5,268 bases of DNA from Streptosporangiaceae bacterium (GTDB taxonomy: Bacteria; Actinomycetota; Actinomycetes; Streptosporangiales; Streptosporangiaceae), in NCBI GenBank assembly GCA_030045215.1, contig JASIBJ010000156.1, forward strand, positions 1 to 5,268. The letters run 5' to 3'. The notes beneath the pieces were generated by a model. That model was not told where the DNA came from and made no database searches. It was given only the letters and a program-made list of their open reading frames with translations. Positions 1-5,268 of this stretch are shown here, piece after piece. Within the stretch, counting starts at the first letter, position 1, and each line of letters starts with the position of its first letter. The position numbers and the translations under genes were made by a program.

Positions 1-1747
1 CGCCCGGCTGGAGGACGACGGCCACGCCCGCCTGGCGCCCGCCCGGCACGTCGATGATGTCGCCAGGGCGCAGCTTCTCAAGTGACGCCAGCGCCTGCGC
101 TCGGCGGGCCGCCGAGCGCTGCTGGGACTCGTCGCGCTCCAACTCGCCGAGTTCCCGCCGGATCTGGTCGTAGGACTCGATGTCGCCGCGCTCGCACATC
201 ACCGCCAGGCCGGCGATCTGCTCGCGCAGCCGGGCTGCCTGCTGAGCCAGCCCGACCACCCCCCGGTCGGCCTGGAACTGGGCGAAGGAGGACTCCAGCA
301 GCTTCGCGGCACGCGCCCGGCCAACTTGCCCGACCAGGTTGACGGCCATGTTGTAGGTCGGCCGGAAACTGGAGTTCAGCCGGTACGTGCGAGTGCCCGC
401 CAGGCCGGCCACCGCGAGCGGGTCGAGGTTTGGCTGCCAGAGCACCACCGCGTGCCCCTCGACGTCGATACCGCGGCGCCCGGCCCGGCCGGTGAGCTGC
501 GTGTACTCCCCCGCGGTCAGGTCGGCGTGGTGCTCGCCGTTCCACTTGTCCAGCTTCTCGATGACCACGGTCCTGGCTGGCATGTTGATGCCGAGCGCGA
601 GCGTCTCGGTGGCGAACACGGCCTGGATCAGCCCGGCCGCGAACAGCTCCTCGACGACCTCCTTGAAGGTCGGCAGCAGCCCGGCATGATGCGCCGCGAT
701 GCCGCGCCGCAGCCCGGTCAGCCACTCGGCGTAGCCGAGCACCGCTCTGTCCGCGTCGCTCAGCCCGGCTGTCCTGGCCGCGGCGATCCTCGCGATCTCG
801 GCCGACTCCTCCGGCGTGGTCAGCCTCAGTCCTGCCGCCAGGCACTGCTGGACGGCGGCGTCGCAGCCAGCCCGGCTGAAGATGAAGGTGATCGCGGGCA
901 GCAGGCCCTCGGCGTCGAGCCGCTCGATCACGTCCGGCCGACTGGGTGGCCGGTACCTGACCGGCCGGCGGGCCACGCGGCCGTGATGGCGGCGCCCGTC
1001 ACGGTCGGCGAGGGCATCCCGGCTCGCTAGGCGCCGCAGTTCCGGGTTCACGGCCCCGTTCCGGGTAAACAGGTCGTACAGCCTGCGACCCGCCAGGATG
1101 TGCTGCCAGAGCGGTACCGGCCTGATCTCGTCCACGATCACCGTGGTGCCGCCGCGCACCTGGCGGATCCAGTCGCCGAACTCCTCGGCGTTGCTGACGG
1201 TGGCCGACAGCGCGACCACCTGCACCGACTCGGGAAGCTGGATGATGACCTCTTCCCAGACCGCGCCCCGCAGCTGGTCGGCCAGGTAGTGCACCTCATC
1301 GAGCACCACGTAGGCCAGGCCGTCGAGGGTGAGCGAGCCTGCGTAGAGCATGTTCCGCAGCACCTCTGTGGTCATCACCACGATCGGCGCTTCGCCGTTG
1401 ATGCTGTTGTCGCCGGTCAGCAAGCCCACGGTGGCGGGCGAGTACCGGGCCACCAGGTCGTTGTACTTCTGGTTGGACAGCGCCTTGATCGGGGTGGTGT
1501 AGAAGCACTTGCGTCCCTGCCCGAGCGCAAGGTGCACGGCGAACTCGCCCACCACGGTCTTGCCCGAGCCGGTGGGGGCCGCTACCAGCACGCCGTGACC
1601 GGCATCGAGCGCCCGGCAGGCCTCGACCTGGAACTCGTCGAATTCGAACCCGTAGAGCTGCCGGAACGAGGCGAGCCTGGGCCCGTCGGCCTCCCCGCGC
1701 GGCCGGGAGGCCTGACCGGTTTCCGCGGCGGGATCCGGGGACGTCAT
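1..1747 (-). CDS. helY: HelY-type DEVH-box helicase (Ski2/Mtr4-like), N-terminal 582 residues; C-terminus beyond the window
   Basis: This is a superfamily 2 ATP-dependent helicase of the Ski2/Mtr4 group. The helicase core is complete: Walker A APTGSGKT at residues 57-64, a TTPIKALSNQK motif Ia at 84-94, DEVH at 150-153, SAT at 181-183, motif IV around ITFIFSRAGCD at 286-296, AHHAGLLP at 352-359, TETLALGINMPAR at 380-392 and motif VI QLTGRAGRRG at 417-426. An Arg-rich linker fills about 229-271. A beta-barrel-like stretch beginning LRPGDIIDVPGG (559-570) is just starting when the window ends. Mycobacterial HelY is about 900 residues, so roughly a third is missing. It closely resembles M. tuberculosis HelY (Rv2092c) as I remember it. 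The ATG at 1747 is the only sensible start because the next in-frame start-like codon is in the Walker A region. It lies 38 bp after the hydrolase stop and has no good ribosome binding site. Related proteins unwind RNA or DNA-RNA hybrids; its cellular substrate in actinobacteria is poorly defined. Confidence 0.96.
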   Translation of the reverse strand, partial: MTSPDPAAETGQASRPRGEADGPRLASFRQLYGFEFDEFQVEACRALDAGHGVLVAAPTGSGKTVVGEFAVHLALGQGRKCFYTTPIKALSNQKYNDLVARYSPATVGLLTGDNSINGEAPIVVMTTEVLRNMLYAGSLTLDGLAYVVLDEVHYLADQLRGAVWEEVIIQLPESVQVVALSATVSNAEEFGDWIRQVRGGTTVIVDEIRPVPLWQHILAGRRLYDLFTRNGAVNPELRRLASRDALADRDGRRHHGRVARRPVRYRPPSRPDVIERLDAEGLLPAITFIFSRAGCDAAVQQCLAAGLRLTTPEESAEIARIAAARTAGLSDADRAVLGYAEWLTGLRRGIAAHHAGLLPTFKEVVEELFAAGLIQAVFATETLALGINMPARTVVIEKLDKWNGEHHADLTAGEYTQLTGRAGRRGIDVEGHAVVLWQPNLDPLAVAGLAGTRTYRLNSSFRPTYNMAVNLVGQVGRARAAKLLESSFAQFQADRGVVGLAQQAARLREQIAGLAVMCERGDIESYDQIRRELGELERDESQQRSAARRAQALASLEKLRPGDIIDVPGGRQAGVAVVLQPG

Positions 1748-1754
1748 AGGGCCA

Positions 1755-1784
1755 AGATTAAGCGGGTCCGGCGCCTCGAGTCCT
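1755..1784 (-). promoter_or_regulatory. Possible internal promoter giving a leaderless helY transcript
   Basis: On the minus strand the hexamer TAATCT (1755-1760) fits the actinobacterial -10 pattern TAnnnT. It sits 7 nt before the helY ATG, which is the spacing expected if transcription starts at the A of the start codon. Eighteen bases upstream, AGGACT (1779-1784) shares the central GAC of a TTGACA -35 box, a poor match. The gap is only 38 bp, is unusually AT-containing for this GC-rich region, and carries no purine-rich ribosome binding site within 5-12 nt of the ATG. This is an inference from pattern and spacing; helY could instead be translated only from the upstream operon transcript. 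Confidence 0.35.
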
Positions 1785-1785
1785 C

Positions 1786-2808
1786 TCAGCCGGCCGGTGG
1801 CCGGTACTCGGCGGCGTCTACGCCGCGGGCCGCCAGCGCGCGTTCGGCCCGGCTGGCCAGGAAGTCCTCCGCAGCAGCGCTGCCGCGCAGCGCGGCGTCC
1901 AGGTGGGCCAGCGCCAGGCCGCGGGCGAACGTGTGCCCGTGCTCGCCGGGACACAGCTCGCTGACGGGCAGCATGGCCGCTGTCATCCAGGCTGCCTCAC
2001 CGGGGAGGGTCATGGCCCGCAGGGCCTCGTGGCTGGCCTCGGGGTCGTCAGCGAAGTGCTCGTGGTCGGCCCGGCGCAGCACGAACATCCGCCTCGGCTC
2101 GGGCGCCCGCGTGAACACCTCCTGCACGCCGTCCAGTGGCGTGGGCACGTCGCGCTCGGCAGCCAGGATGAGCACCGGCACGCTTCGTTCCCATCCGAAT
2201 GCGAGGGTCAACGGGAGGACGCCGGGAACGGGCCGCGAGCTGCCGCCGGGCGCAAGCGCGACGACGGCGCCGATCAGCGGCTCCTGCTCGGGCGCCGCCA
2301 GCGCGGTCCAGCCGCCGAAGCTGTGCCCGGCCGCGGCGATCCGGTCCTGGTCGAGGCCGATGCCGGCCAGGCCGGCCGCCCGCCCGCCGAGCAGGCAGGA
2401 GAGCAGCAGGCGCACATCGGGAACCCGGCTCGCGATGACCGCGTCGATCCGCCGGGCACGGTCGGCGGCGGACTCGCCGGGGCGGGGGCCGAGTTCTGGG
2501 GCGACCACCTCGCTGTGATCCATCGCGGCGACGGCATACCCGTGGCTGGCCAGGTGCGTGGTCAGGTACGTTGCGCTGCGGCGGCCGCCGCCGCTGAAAT
2601 GGGAGAACAGGACGACCGGATGACGACCGGGCGCGGCCGGGGCGTCGCGCAACTCGCGGCGGCCATCAGCCGGTGGCAAGGGATCCGCCGCCGGGTACCA
2701 GATCTCGCACCCGAATACCCGGTCCCGGCCAGGGTCGTGCGCCTCGAAGGTGCGGACACCGACCGCGAACGCACCGGAGCCGAACGGGTCATACTCCTCC
2801 GGATCCAC
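1786..2808 (-). CDS. Alpha/beta hydrolase (predicted dienelactone-hydrolase / PAF-acetylhydrolase-like esterase)
   Basis: The 340-residue protein has the layout of an alpha/beta-fold hydrolase related to the PAF-acetylhydrolase and COG4188-type dienelactone hydrolase groups. A beta strand and oxyanion-type loop, HPVVLFSHFSGGG, lies at 63-75. The nucleophile elbow GHSFGG (161-166) places the catalytic serine at S163. The likely acid is D220 in LILAAERD, and the likely histidine is H249 in RRADHEHF (245-252). All triad residues are present, so it should be active. There is no signal peptide, lipobox or membrane segment, so it is probably cytosolic. Substrate is unknown; short-chain esters or a lactone are possible. 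Start: TAA closes this frame at 2824-2826, and GTG at 2808 is the first start codon after it, with GAGG 8 nt upstream. The gene follows tatC by 15 bp and precedes helY by 38 bp, so it is almost certainly in the operon. It occupies a place where I know no such gene in mycobacteria, and where streptomycetes, as I recall, carry a lipid-kinase-like gene. Confidence 0.9.
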   Translation of the reverse strand: MDPEEYDPFGSGAFAVGVRTFEAHDPGRDRVFGCEIWYPAADPLPPADGRRELRDAPAAPGRHPVVLFSHFSGGGRRSATYLTTHLASHGYAVAAMDHSEVVAPELGPRPGESAADRARRIDAVIASRVPDVRLLLSCLLGGRAAGLAGIGLDQDRIAAAGHSFGGWTALAAPEQEPLIGAVVALAPGGSSRPVPGVLPLTLAFGWERSVPVLILAAERDVPTPLDGVQEVFTRAPEPRRMFVLRRADHEHFADDPEASHEALRAMTLPGEAAWMTAAMLPVSELCPGEHGHTFARGLALAHLDAALRGSAAAEDFLASRAERALAARGVDAAEYRPPAG

Positions 2809-2816
2809 GCGGCCAG

Positions 2817-2820
2817 CCTC
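2817..2820 (-). promoter_or_regulatory. Ribosome binding site of the hydrolase gene
   Basis: GAGG on the minus strand lies 8 nt upstream of the GTG at 2808, immediately after the tatC stop codon. It is a modest Shine-Dalgarno match, but its spacing supports the GTG as start. A stronger purine run, GGAGGAG, lies inside the first codons (2794-2800) but leads only to an out-of-frame ATG. Confidence 0.5.
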
Positions 2821-2823
2821 GCG

Positions 2824-3786
2824 TTACGAGCCCGAGCCGGTGCCCGGGCCCTTCGAGGTCCCGGCGCCCTCGCCTTCCAGCGGACGGTCAAGCCCGTAGC
2901 GGGCGACCTCCTCCTGGGTCAGACCGGGGTAGGCCAGACTGCCGAGGCGGGCCGCCTTGCGGCGATCGTGGATCCAGGCAAAGACCTCGGATCCCTCGAC
3001 CAGCACAACACACGGGATCGCCAGCAGCAGCATGCTGATCGGGTCGGGGCTCGGCGTGAACACGGCCGCGAATGCGAAAACGCAGAAGATGATCCCGCGG
3101 CGCCACTTCTTGAACCGCTCGTGCGTGAGCACGCCAGCCAGGTTCAGCAGCACGAACACCAGCGGCATCTCGAACGCGATGCCGAAGATCAGCAGCATCG
3201 CCCCGGCATAGCTGAGGTAGGTGTTGATCGTGATCAGCGCCGTCGTGTTGGCCGGCACCAGGTCGAGCAGGAAGTGGAGGCCCCTGGTCATCGCGAAGTA
3301 GGCCATCGTGGCGCCGAGCAGGAACAGCGGCACAGCCGCAGTGACGAAGTAATACGCCCAGCGACGCTCGCGCCGGTACAGGCCGGGCGCGATGAACGCC
3401 CAGAACTGATACAGCCAGATCGGCAGGGTCACGATCACGCCGGTGGCGATCGCAACCTGGAGCCGCAGGAACAGGGCATCAAAGATGCCGGTGACATACA
3501 GTTCCCTGCTGCAGCTGCCGCCGGGCTTGGCGCCTGGTATCGACCTGCTGGTGGGAGGCAGCTTGCAGTATGGCCCGATCAGGAAGTCCCAGACGTGCGG
3601 ATAGATGTACCAGCCGATGATGGAGCCGATAAGCAGCGCGATAGTGACCTTGATGATCCGGTTACGCAGCTCACGGATATGCTCCATGAGCGGCATGCGC
3701 GCTTCGGGGTTGCCGCGATGCCCGAGCGCGAAGCCCGCGCCCCGGTCCGCCTCCGCAGCACTCAGCCCGTCGTCCAGCATGGCCAC
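2824..3786 (-). CDS. tatC: Sec-independent (twin-arginine) translocase subunit TatC
   Basis: TatC is the polytopic inner-membrane receptor that binds twin-arginine signal peptides and assembles with TatA to export folded proteins. The 320-residue product shows six hydrophobic segments at about 43-63, 108-130, 146-166, 193-214, 231-245 and 250-267. The family signature MPLMEHIRELRNR occupies 31-43; H36, E39 and R41 align with E. coli H12, E15 and R17. FIAPGLYRRERR (131-142) carries F131 and E140, equivalent to E. coli F94 and E103 of the signal-peptide site. E206 in FGIAFEMP corresponds to E. coli E170. A hydrophilic N-terminal extension of about 30 residues and a Gly/Ser-rich C-terminal tail (about 303-320) are typical actinobacterial additions. 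The start is uncertain: GTG at 3786, or ATG two codons later at 3780, which has GGTGG just upstream. Numbering here uses the GTG. It lies 13 bp after tatA, implying cotranscription. The first extracytoplasmic loop contains Cys74 and Cys92. Confidence 0.97.
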   Translation of the reverse strand: MAMLDDGLSAAEADRGAGFALGHRGNPEARMPLMEHIRELRNRIIKVTIALLIGSIIGWYIYPHVWDFLIGPYCKLPPTSRSIPGAKPGGSCSRELYVTGIFDALFLRLQVAIATGVIVTLPIWLYQFWAFIAPGLYRRERRWAYYFVTAAVPLFLLGATMAYFAMTRGLHFLLDLVPANTTALITINTYLSYAGAMLLIFGIAFEMPLVFVLLNLAGVLTHERFKKWRRGIIFCVFAFAAVFTPSPDPISMLLLAIPCVVLVEGSEVFAWIHDRRKAARLGSLAYPGLTQEEVARYGLDRPLEGEGAGTSKGPGTGSGS

Positions 3787-3799
3787 CGCCAGCTAGCCG

Positions 3800-4189
3800 C
3801 TAGAACGGCTGGTTCTGGTTCTGCTGCTGTCCGGCACTCCCGCTGGCCGACTGCCGCTGCAGCTCCTCGACCTGCCGCTGCAGTTCGCGCAGCTGAGCCT
3901 GGGTCGCATCCTGTGAACCCGGCAGCGACTGCGCCGGAGGCGCGGTCGGCGGCAGCGTGGTGGATGTCCCGTTGTAGCCCGACGGGTTGTAGCCCGACGC
4001 GTTGAAGCCCGATGCGTTGTTCGGGTCGTTCGGATCGTTGTCCGGATTCAGGCCAGACACTGACTGCTTGAAAATGTGCATGGACTGCCCCAGGGACTTG
4101 GCCGCGCCCGGGAGCCGCCGTGACCCGAACAGCAACACGAGCACGATCAGCAGCACAATTATGTGCCACGGGGCAAGTGCATCACCCAT
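3800..4189 (-). CDS. tatA: Sec-independent translocase subunit TatA, with extended low-complexity C-terminal tail
   Basis: TatA forms the protein-conducting assembly of the twin-arginine translocase. The N-terminus is canonical: a short start MGDALAPW, one membrane helix at about 8-21, the hinge FGSRRLP at 21-27 and an amphipathic helix at about 28-45. The rest is unusual. Residues 48-58 are rich in Asn, Asp and Pro. Residues 59-73 are three tandem copies of (A/P)SG(F/Y)N. A Thr/Pro/Ser linker runs to about 95. A Gln-rich coiled coil fills about 96-113 (LRELQRQVEELQRQ), and the end is Gln/Asn-rich. At 129 residues it is longer than E. coli TatA (89). ATG at 4189 is preferred because it gives the standard TatA N-terminus and has GGGGA 5 nt upstream; an in-frame TTG at 4201 would add four residues. 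The hinge and lone short membrane helix favour TatA over TatB, though the coiled-coil tail makes TatB-like roles worth considering. It heads the tatA-tatC pair. Confidence 0.95.
   Translation of the reverse strand: MGDALAPWHIIVLLIVLVLLFGSRRLPGAAKSLGQSMHIFKQSVSGLNPDNDPNDPNNASGFNASGYNPSGYNGTSTTLPPTAPPAQSLPGSQDATQAQLRELQRQVEELQRQSASGSAGQQQNQNQPF
3851..3883 (-). repeat. Heptad duplication in the tatA coiled-coil region
   Basis: The 12-base sequence ctgccgctgcag occurs exactly twice, at 3851-3862 and 3872-3883, 21 bp apart. It encodes LQRQ in two successive heptads of TatA (residues 103-106 and 110-113). The 21-bp period equals seven codons, so the repeat is visible in both DNA and protein. It may come from slippage or from selection for the heptad. 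Confidence 0.75.
3971..4015 (-). repeat. Three tandem 15-bp repeats in tatA encoding (A/P)SG(F/Y)N
   Basis: Three in-frame 15-bp units lie at 3971-3985, 3986-4000 and 4001-4015. The first two differ at one base (PSGYN versus ASGYN); the third (ASGFN) differs at a few more. They sit in the linker between the TatA amphipathic helix and the coiled coil. Near identity in DNA suggests recent expansion by replication slippage. Copy number could vary between strains without breaking the frame. Confidence 0.85.
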
Positions 4190-4194
4190 GTCTG

Positions 4195-4199
4195 TCCCC
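4195..4199 (-). promoter_or_regulatory. Ribosome binding site of tatA
   Basis: GGGGA on the minus strand ends 5 nt before the ATG at 4189. It supports that codon over the in-frame TTG at 4201, which would overlap the site. Confidence 0.55.
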
Positions 4200-4203
4200 A
4201 ATC

Positions 4204-4219
4204 AGCGGAACTGTCCGCT
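4204..4219 (-). other. Small hairpin in the tatA leader
   Basis: AGCGGA and TCCGCT form a perfect 6-bp inverted repeat around a 4-base loop, ending four bases upstream of the tatA ribosome binding site. No run of T follows, so it is not an intrinsic terminator. It could modulate tatA translation or be chance; nothing else supports a role. Confidence 0.3.
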
Positions 4220-4237
4220 CCGTATTTCCTGGCCTTG

Positions 4238-4243
4238 AGTCTA
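4238..4243 (-). promoter_or_regulatory. Candidate -10 element for the tatA operon
   Basis: TAGACT on the minus strand fits the actinobacterial TAnnnT -10 pattern. It would start a transcript near 4231, with a leader of about 42 nt containing the hairpin and the ribosome binding site. No recognisable -35 box lies 16-19 bp upstream. The 146-bp gap behind pafC (4190-4335) is the only stretch long enough for a conventional promoter, which is the main reason to suspect one. I saw no intrinsic terminator for pafC in the gap, so read-through from pafC is also possible. Confidence 0.3.
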
Positions 4244-4335
4244 CACGTGAGGTCCATGCAAGCTACCGGATGAGGCCTGCCGACATACGGCTTCTGACCA
4301 GCGGGTTAACGAGAAACAGCAGTCTAGAGACGCCG

Positions 4336-5268
4336 CTACTCATAGTGCGCCAGCGCGGCGGACGCGTCGGCGGCGACCTGCCGGGCGAGCTCATCAGGAA
4401 AAACGACCCTGCCGTCCTCCCCCAGGCGCAGGGCCAGCCGGCGCACCCATGGGGTGTCCGGGGTCCTCAGCTGGACCCGCAGCCGCCCGTCGTCCAGTTC
4501 CTCGACCTGCTCACAGGGGTAGTACTCGGCGACCCAGCGGCCGCCGGCCGCCAGTTCGAGCACGACGTGCACGTCCTCAGGGGATGGGCGGAACAGGCCG
4601 CCGTCGACGTCGACGGGCTCGGCGCTGGGTGGCACGTCCTTGGCAACGTCGAGGACCTGGATCGACAGGACTCGGTCCAGCCGGAACAACCGGACCGCGC
4701 TGGCCCGCCGGCACCAGCCCTCGAGGTAGCTGCGGCCCTCCACGACCAGCAGCCGCATTGGGTCGACGTCGCGCTCCGTCGCCTCGTCGCGACCGGGGAC
4801 GTAATAGGAAATATGGAGCCTACGGCTCCGGTTGAGCGCCTCGGTGACGTGCCCGATGACCGACTGGCTGGTCACGTCGTCGACGTGGACGGCAACCTGG
4901 GCACTGGGGTTGCCCGCCGTGCCCGCGGCCGCCTCCAGCTTGGCGATTGTGCGGCTCAGCGCCGAGCCGTCACCAATGCTCGGCAGTTCGGCCAGCATCC
5001 GCAGCGCAACGAGGAGCGCGCAGGCCTCGTCCACCCCGAGCCGCAGCGGCCGGTCCATCGCCTCAGCCTCGCTGACGACAATCTCGCCGCCCTCATAGGA
5101 CAGATCAATCGGGCAATAGGGATCAGGTGACCTCAGCTCGACGCACCAGAGCATATTGAGGTCGTCGACCAGTTCCCGCTCGGTGATCCCGAACGCCGAG
5201 GCCGTCTCCGCCATCCCCACGACGTTCCGGCTGACGACGTACGGCACCAGCGCCAGCAGCCGCTGCAG
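4336..5268 (-). CDS. pafC: PafC, WYL-domain transcriptional regulator (N-terminus beyond the window)
   Basis: PafC pairs with PafB to activate the LexA/RecA-independent DNA-damage regulon of mycobacteria and relatives; the WYL domain is reported to sense single-stranded DNA. Only a short N-terminal stretch is missing, because the frame runs open off the right edge. In the visible 310 residues, a winged helix-turn-helix occupies about 1-45 (LLALVPYVVSR, then FGITERELVDDLNMLW). A linker helix region covers about 75-120. The WYL domain spans about 135-205, with YLEGWCRRASAVRLFRLDRV at 181-200. A WCX-type C-terminal domain spans about 233-308 (EYYPCEQVEEL, TPWVRRLALRLG). The sensor motif reads Ser-Tyr-Leu rather than Trp-Tyr-Leu, which I believe is common in PafC proteins. 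A GTG at 5247 lies inside the helix-turn-helix and is not the true start. In known genomes pafB sits directly upstream, after the Pup ligase gene pafA; neither is visible here. PafB is the main alternative identity, but the position next to tatA fits PafC. Confidence 0.93.
   Translation of the reverse strand: MQRLLALVPYVVSRNVVGMAETASAFGITERELVDDLNMLWCVELRSPDPYCPIDLSYEGGEIVVSEAEAMDRPLRLGVDEACALLVALRMLAELPSIGDGSALSRTIAKLEAAAGTAGNPSAQVAVHVDDVTSQSVIGHVTEALNRSRRLHISYYVPGRDEATERDVDPMRLLVVEGRSYLEGWCRRASAVRLFRLDRVLSIQVLDVAKDVPPSAEPVDVDGGLFRPSPEDVHVVLELAAGGRWVAEYYPCEQVEELDDGRLRVQLRTPDTPWVRRLALRLGEDGRVVFPDELARQVAADASAALAHYE

Noticed and set aside
78..845. A 255-codon minus-strand open frame within helY.
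   Set aside because: It is an out-of-frame copy of the helicase; the true frame carries the conserved motifs IV to VI, and this one is Arg/Gly/Ala-rich with no motif.
1100..2518. A 472-codon plus-strand open frame opposite helY and the hydrolase.
   Set aside because: It crosses two confidently identified minus-strand genes and their intergenic gap, and its translation resembles no protein family.
2790..2803. GGAGGAG followed by an ATG at 2792 on the minus strand, inside the first codons of the hydrolase.
   Set aside because: The ATG is out of frame with the hydrolase, the spacing is too short for normal initiation, and the resulting short frame encodes an Arg/Ser-rich sequence with no family resemblance.
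1903..4005. A 700-codon open frame on the plus strand, antisense to the hydrolase, tatC and part of tatA.
   Set aside because: Long antisense frames are common in GC-rich genomes because stops are rare opposite strongly biased codons. Its translation is low-complexity (Arg, Gly, Ala, Gln, His) with no recognisable domain, while the opposite strand encodes clear families.
4266..4285. TGTCGGCA upstream of TAGCTT on the minus strand, reminiscent of the PafBC-dependent RecA-NDp promoter motif (TTGTCRGTG-N8-TAnnnT).
   Set aside because: The gap between TGTC and the TAnnnT hexamer is about 4 bases too long, and the half-site matches only partly, so it does not meet the motif.
4279..4291. GCCG-acata-CGGC inverted repeat downstream of pafC as a possible terminator.
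   Set aside because: The stem is only 4 bp and no T-run follows on the minus strand.
4336..5247. GTG at 5247 as the start of pafC.
   Set aside because: The frame stays open to the window edge, and the residues before the GTG (LQRLLAL) belong to the first helix of the winged helix-turn-helix of this family, so the gene is simply cut by the edge.

Overview
The window looks like chromosomal DNA from a GC-rich actinomycete. All five recognisable genes lie on the minus strand and read right to left: pafC, tatA, tatC, an alpha/beta hydrolase gene, then helY. The order pafC-tatA-tatC-helicase is the conserved actinobacterial neighbourhood downstream of the pupylation (Pup-proteasome) genes. In Mycobacterium tuberculosis the corresponding order is pafC (Rv2095c), tatA, tatC, helY (Rv2092c). 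The GC-rich codon use, GTG starts and TatC, PafC and HelY sequence types all fit Actinomycetia. I cannot name the genus. Both end genes are cut by the window edges.

Layout, in transcription order. (1) 5268-4336: PafC, a WYL-domain transcription regulator, lacking only its first few residues. (2) 4335-4190: a 146-bp gap, the only sizeable intergenic stretch. It holds a possible -10 element, a small hairpin and the tatA ribosome binding site. (3) 4189-3800: TatA, with an unusual Asn/Ser/Gly/Tyr repeat linker and a Gln-rich coiled-coil tail. (4) 3786-2824: TatC. (5) 2808-1786: a cytosolic alpha/beta hydrolase with an intact Ser-Asp-His triad, packed 15 bp behind tatC. (6) 1747 to beyond position 1: the N-terminal 582 residues of HelY, a Ski2/Mtr4-like DEVH-box helicase. 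A short AT-rich patch before its ATG resembles a leaderless promoter.

How the genes work together. TatA and TatC are the pore-forming and receptor parts of the twin-arginine translocase, which exports folded proteins. With no tatB here, this is either a minimal TatAC pair or tatB lies elsewhere, as it does in other actinobacteria. PafC with its partner PafB (expected just right of the window) activates DNA-damage genes. HelY is a probable RNA or DNA helicase. These genes share a conserved neighbourhood rather than one pathway. The hydrolase is the non-canonical member.

I found no tRNA, rRNA, CRISPR array, insertion sequence or phage-like gene. I see no convincing new system. The most useful oddities are the hydrolase between tatC and helY, the low-complexity TatA tail, a cysteine pair in an extracytoplasmic TatC loop, and the putative leaderless helY start.
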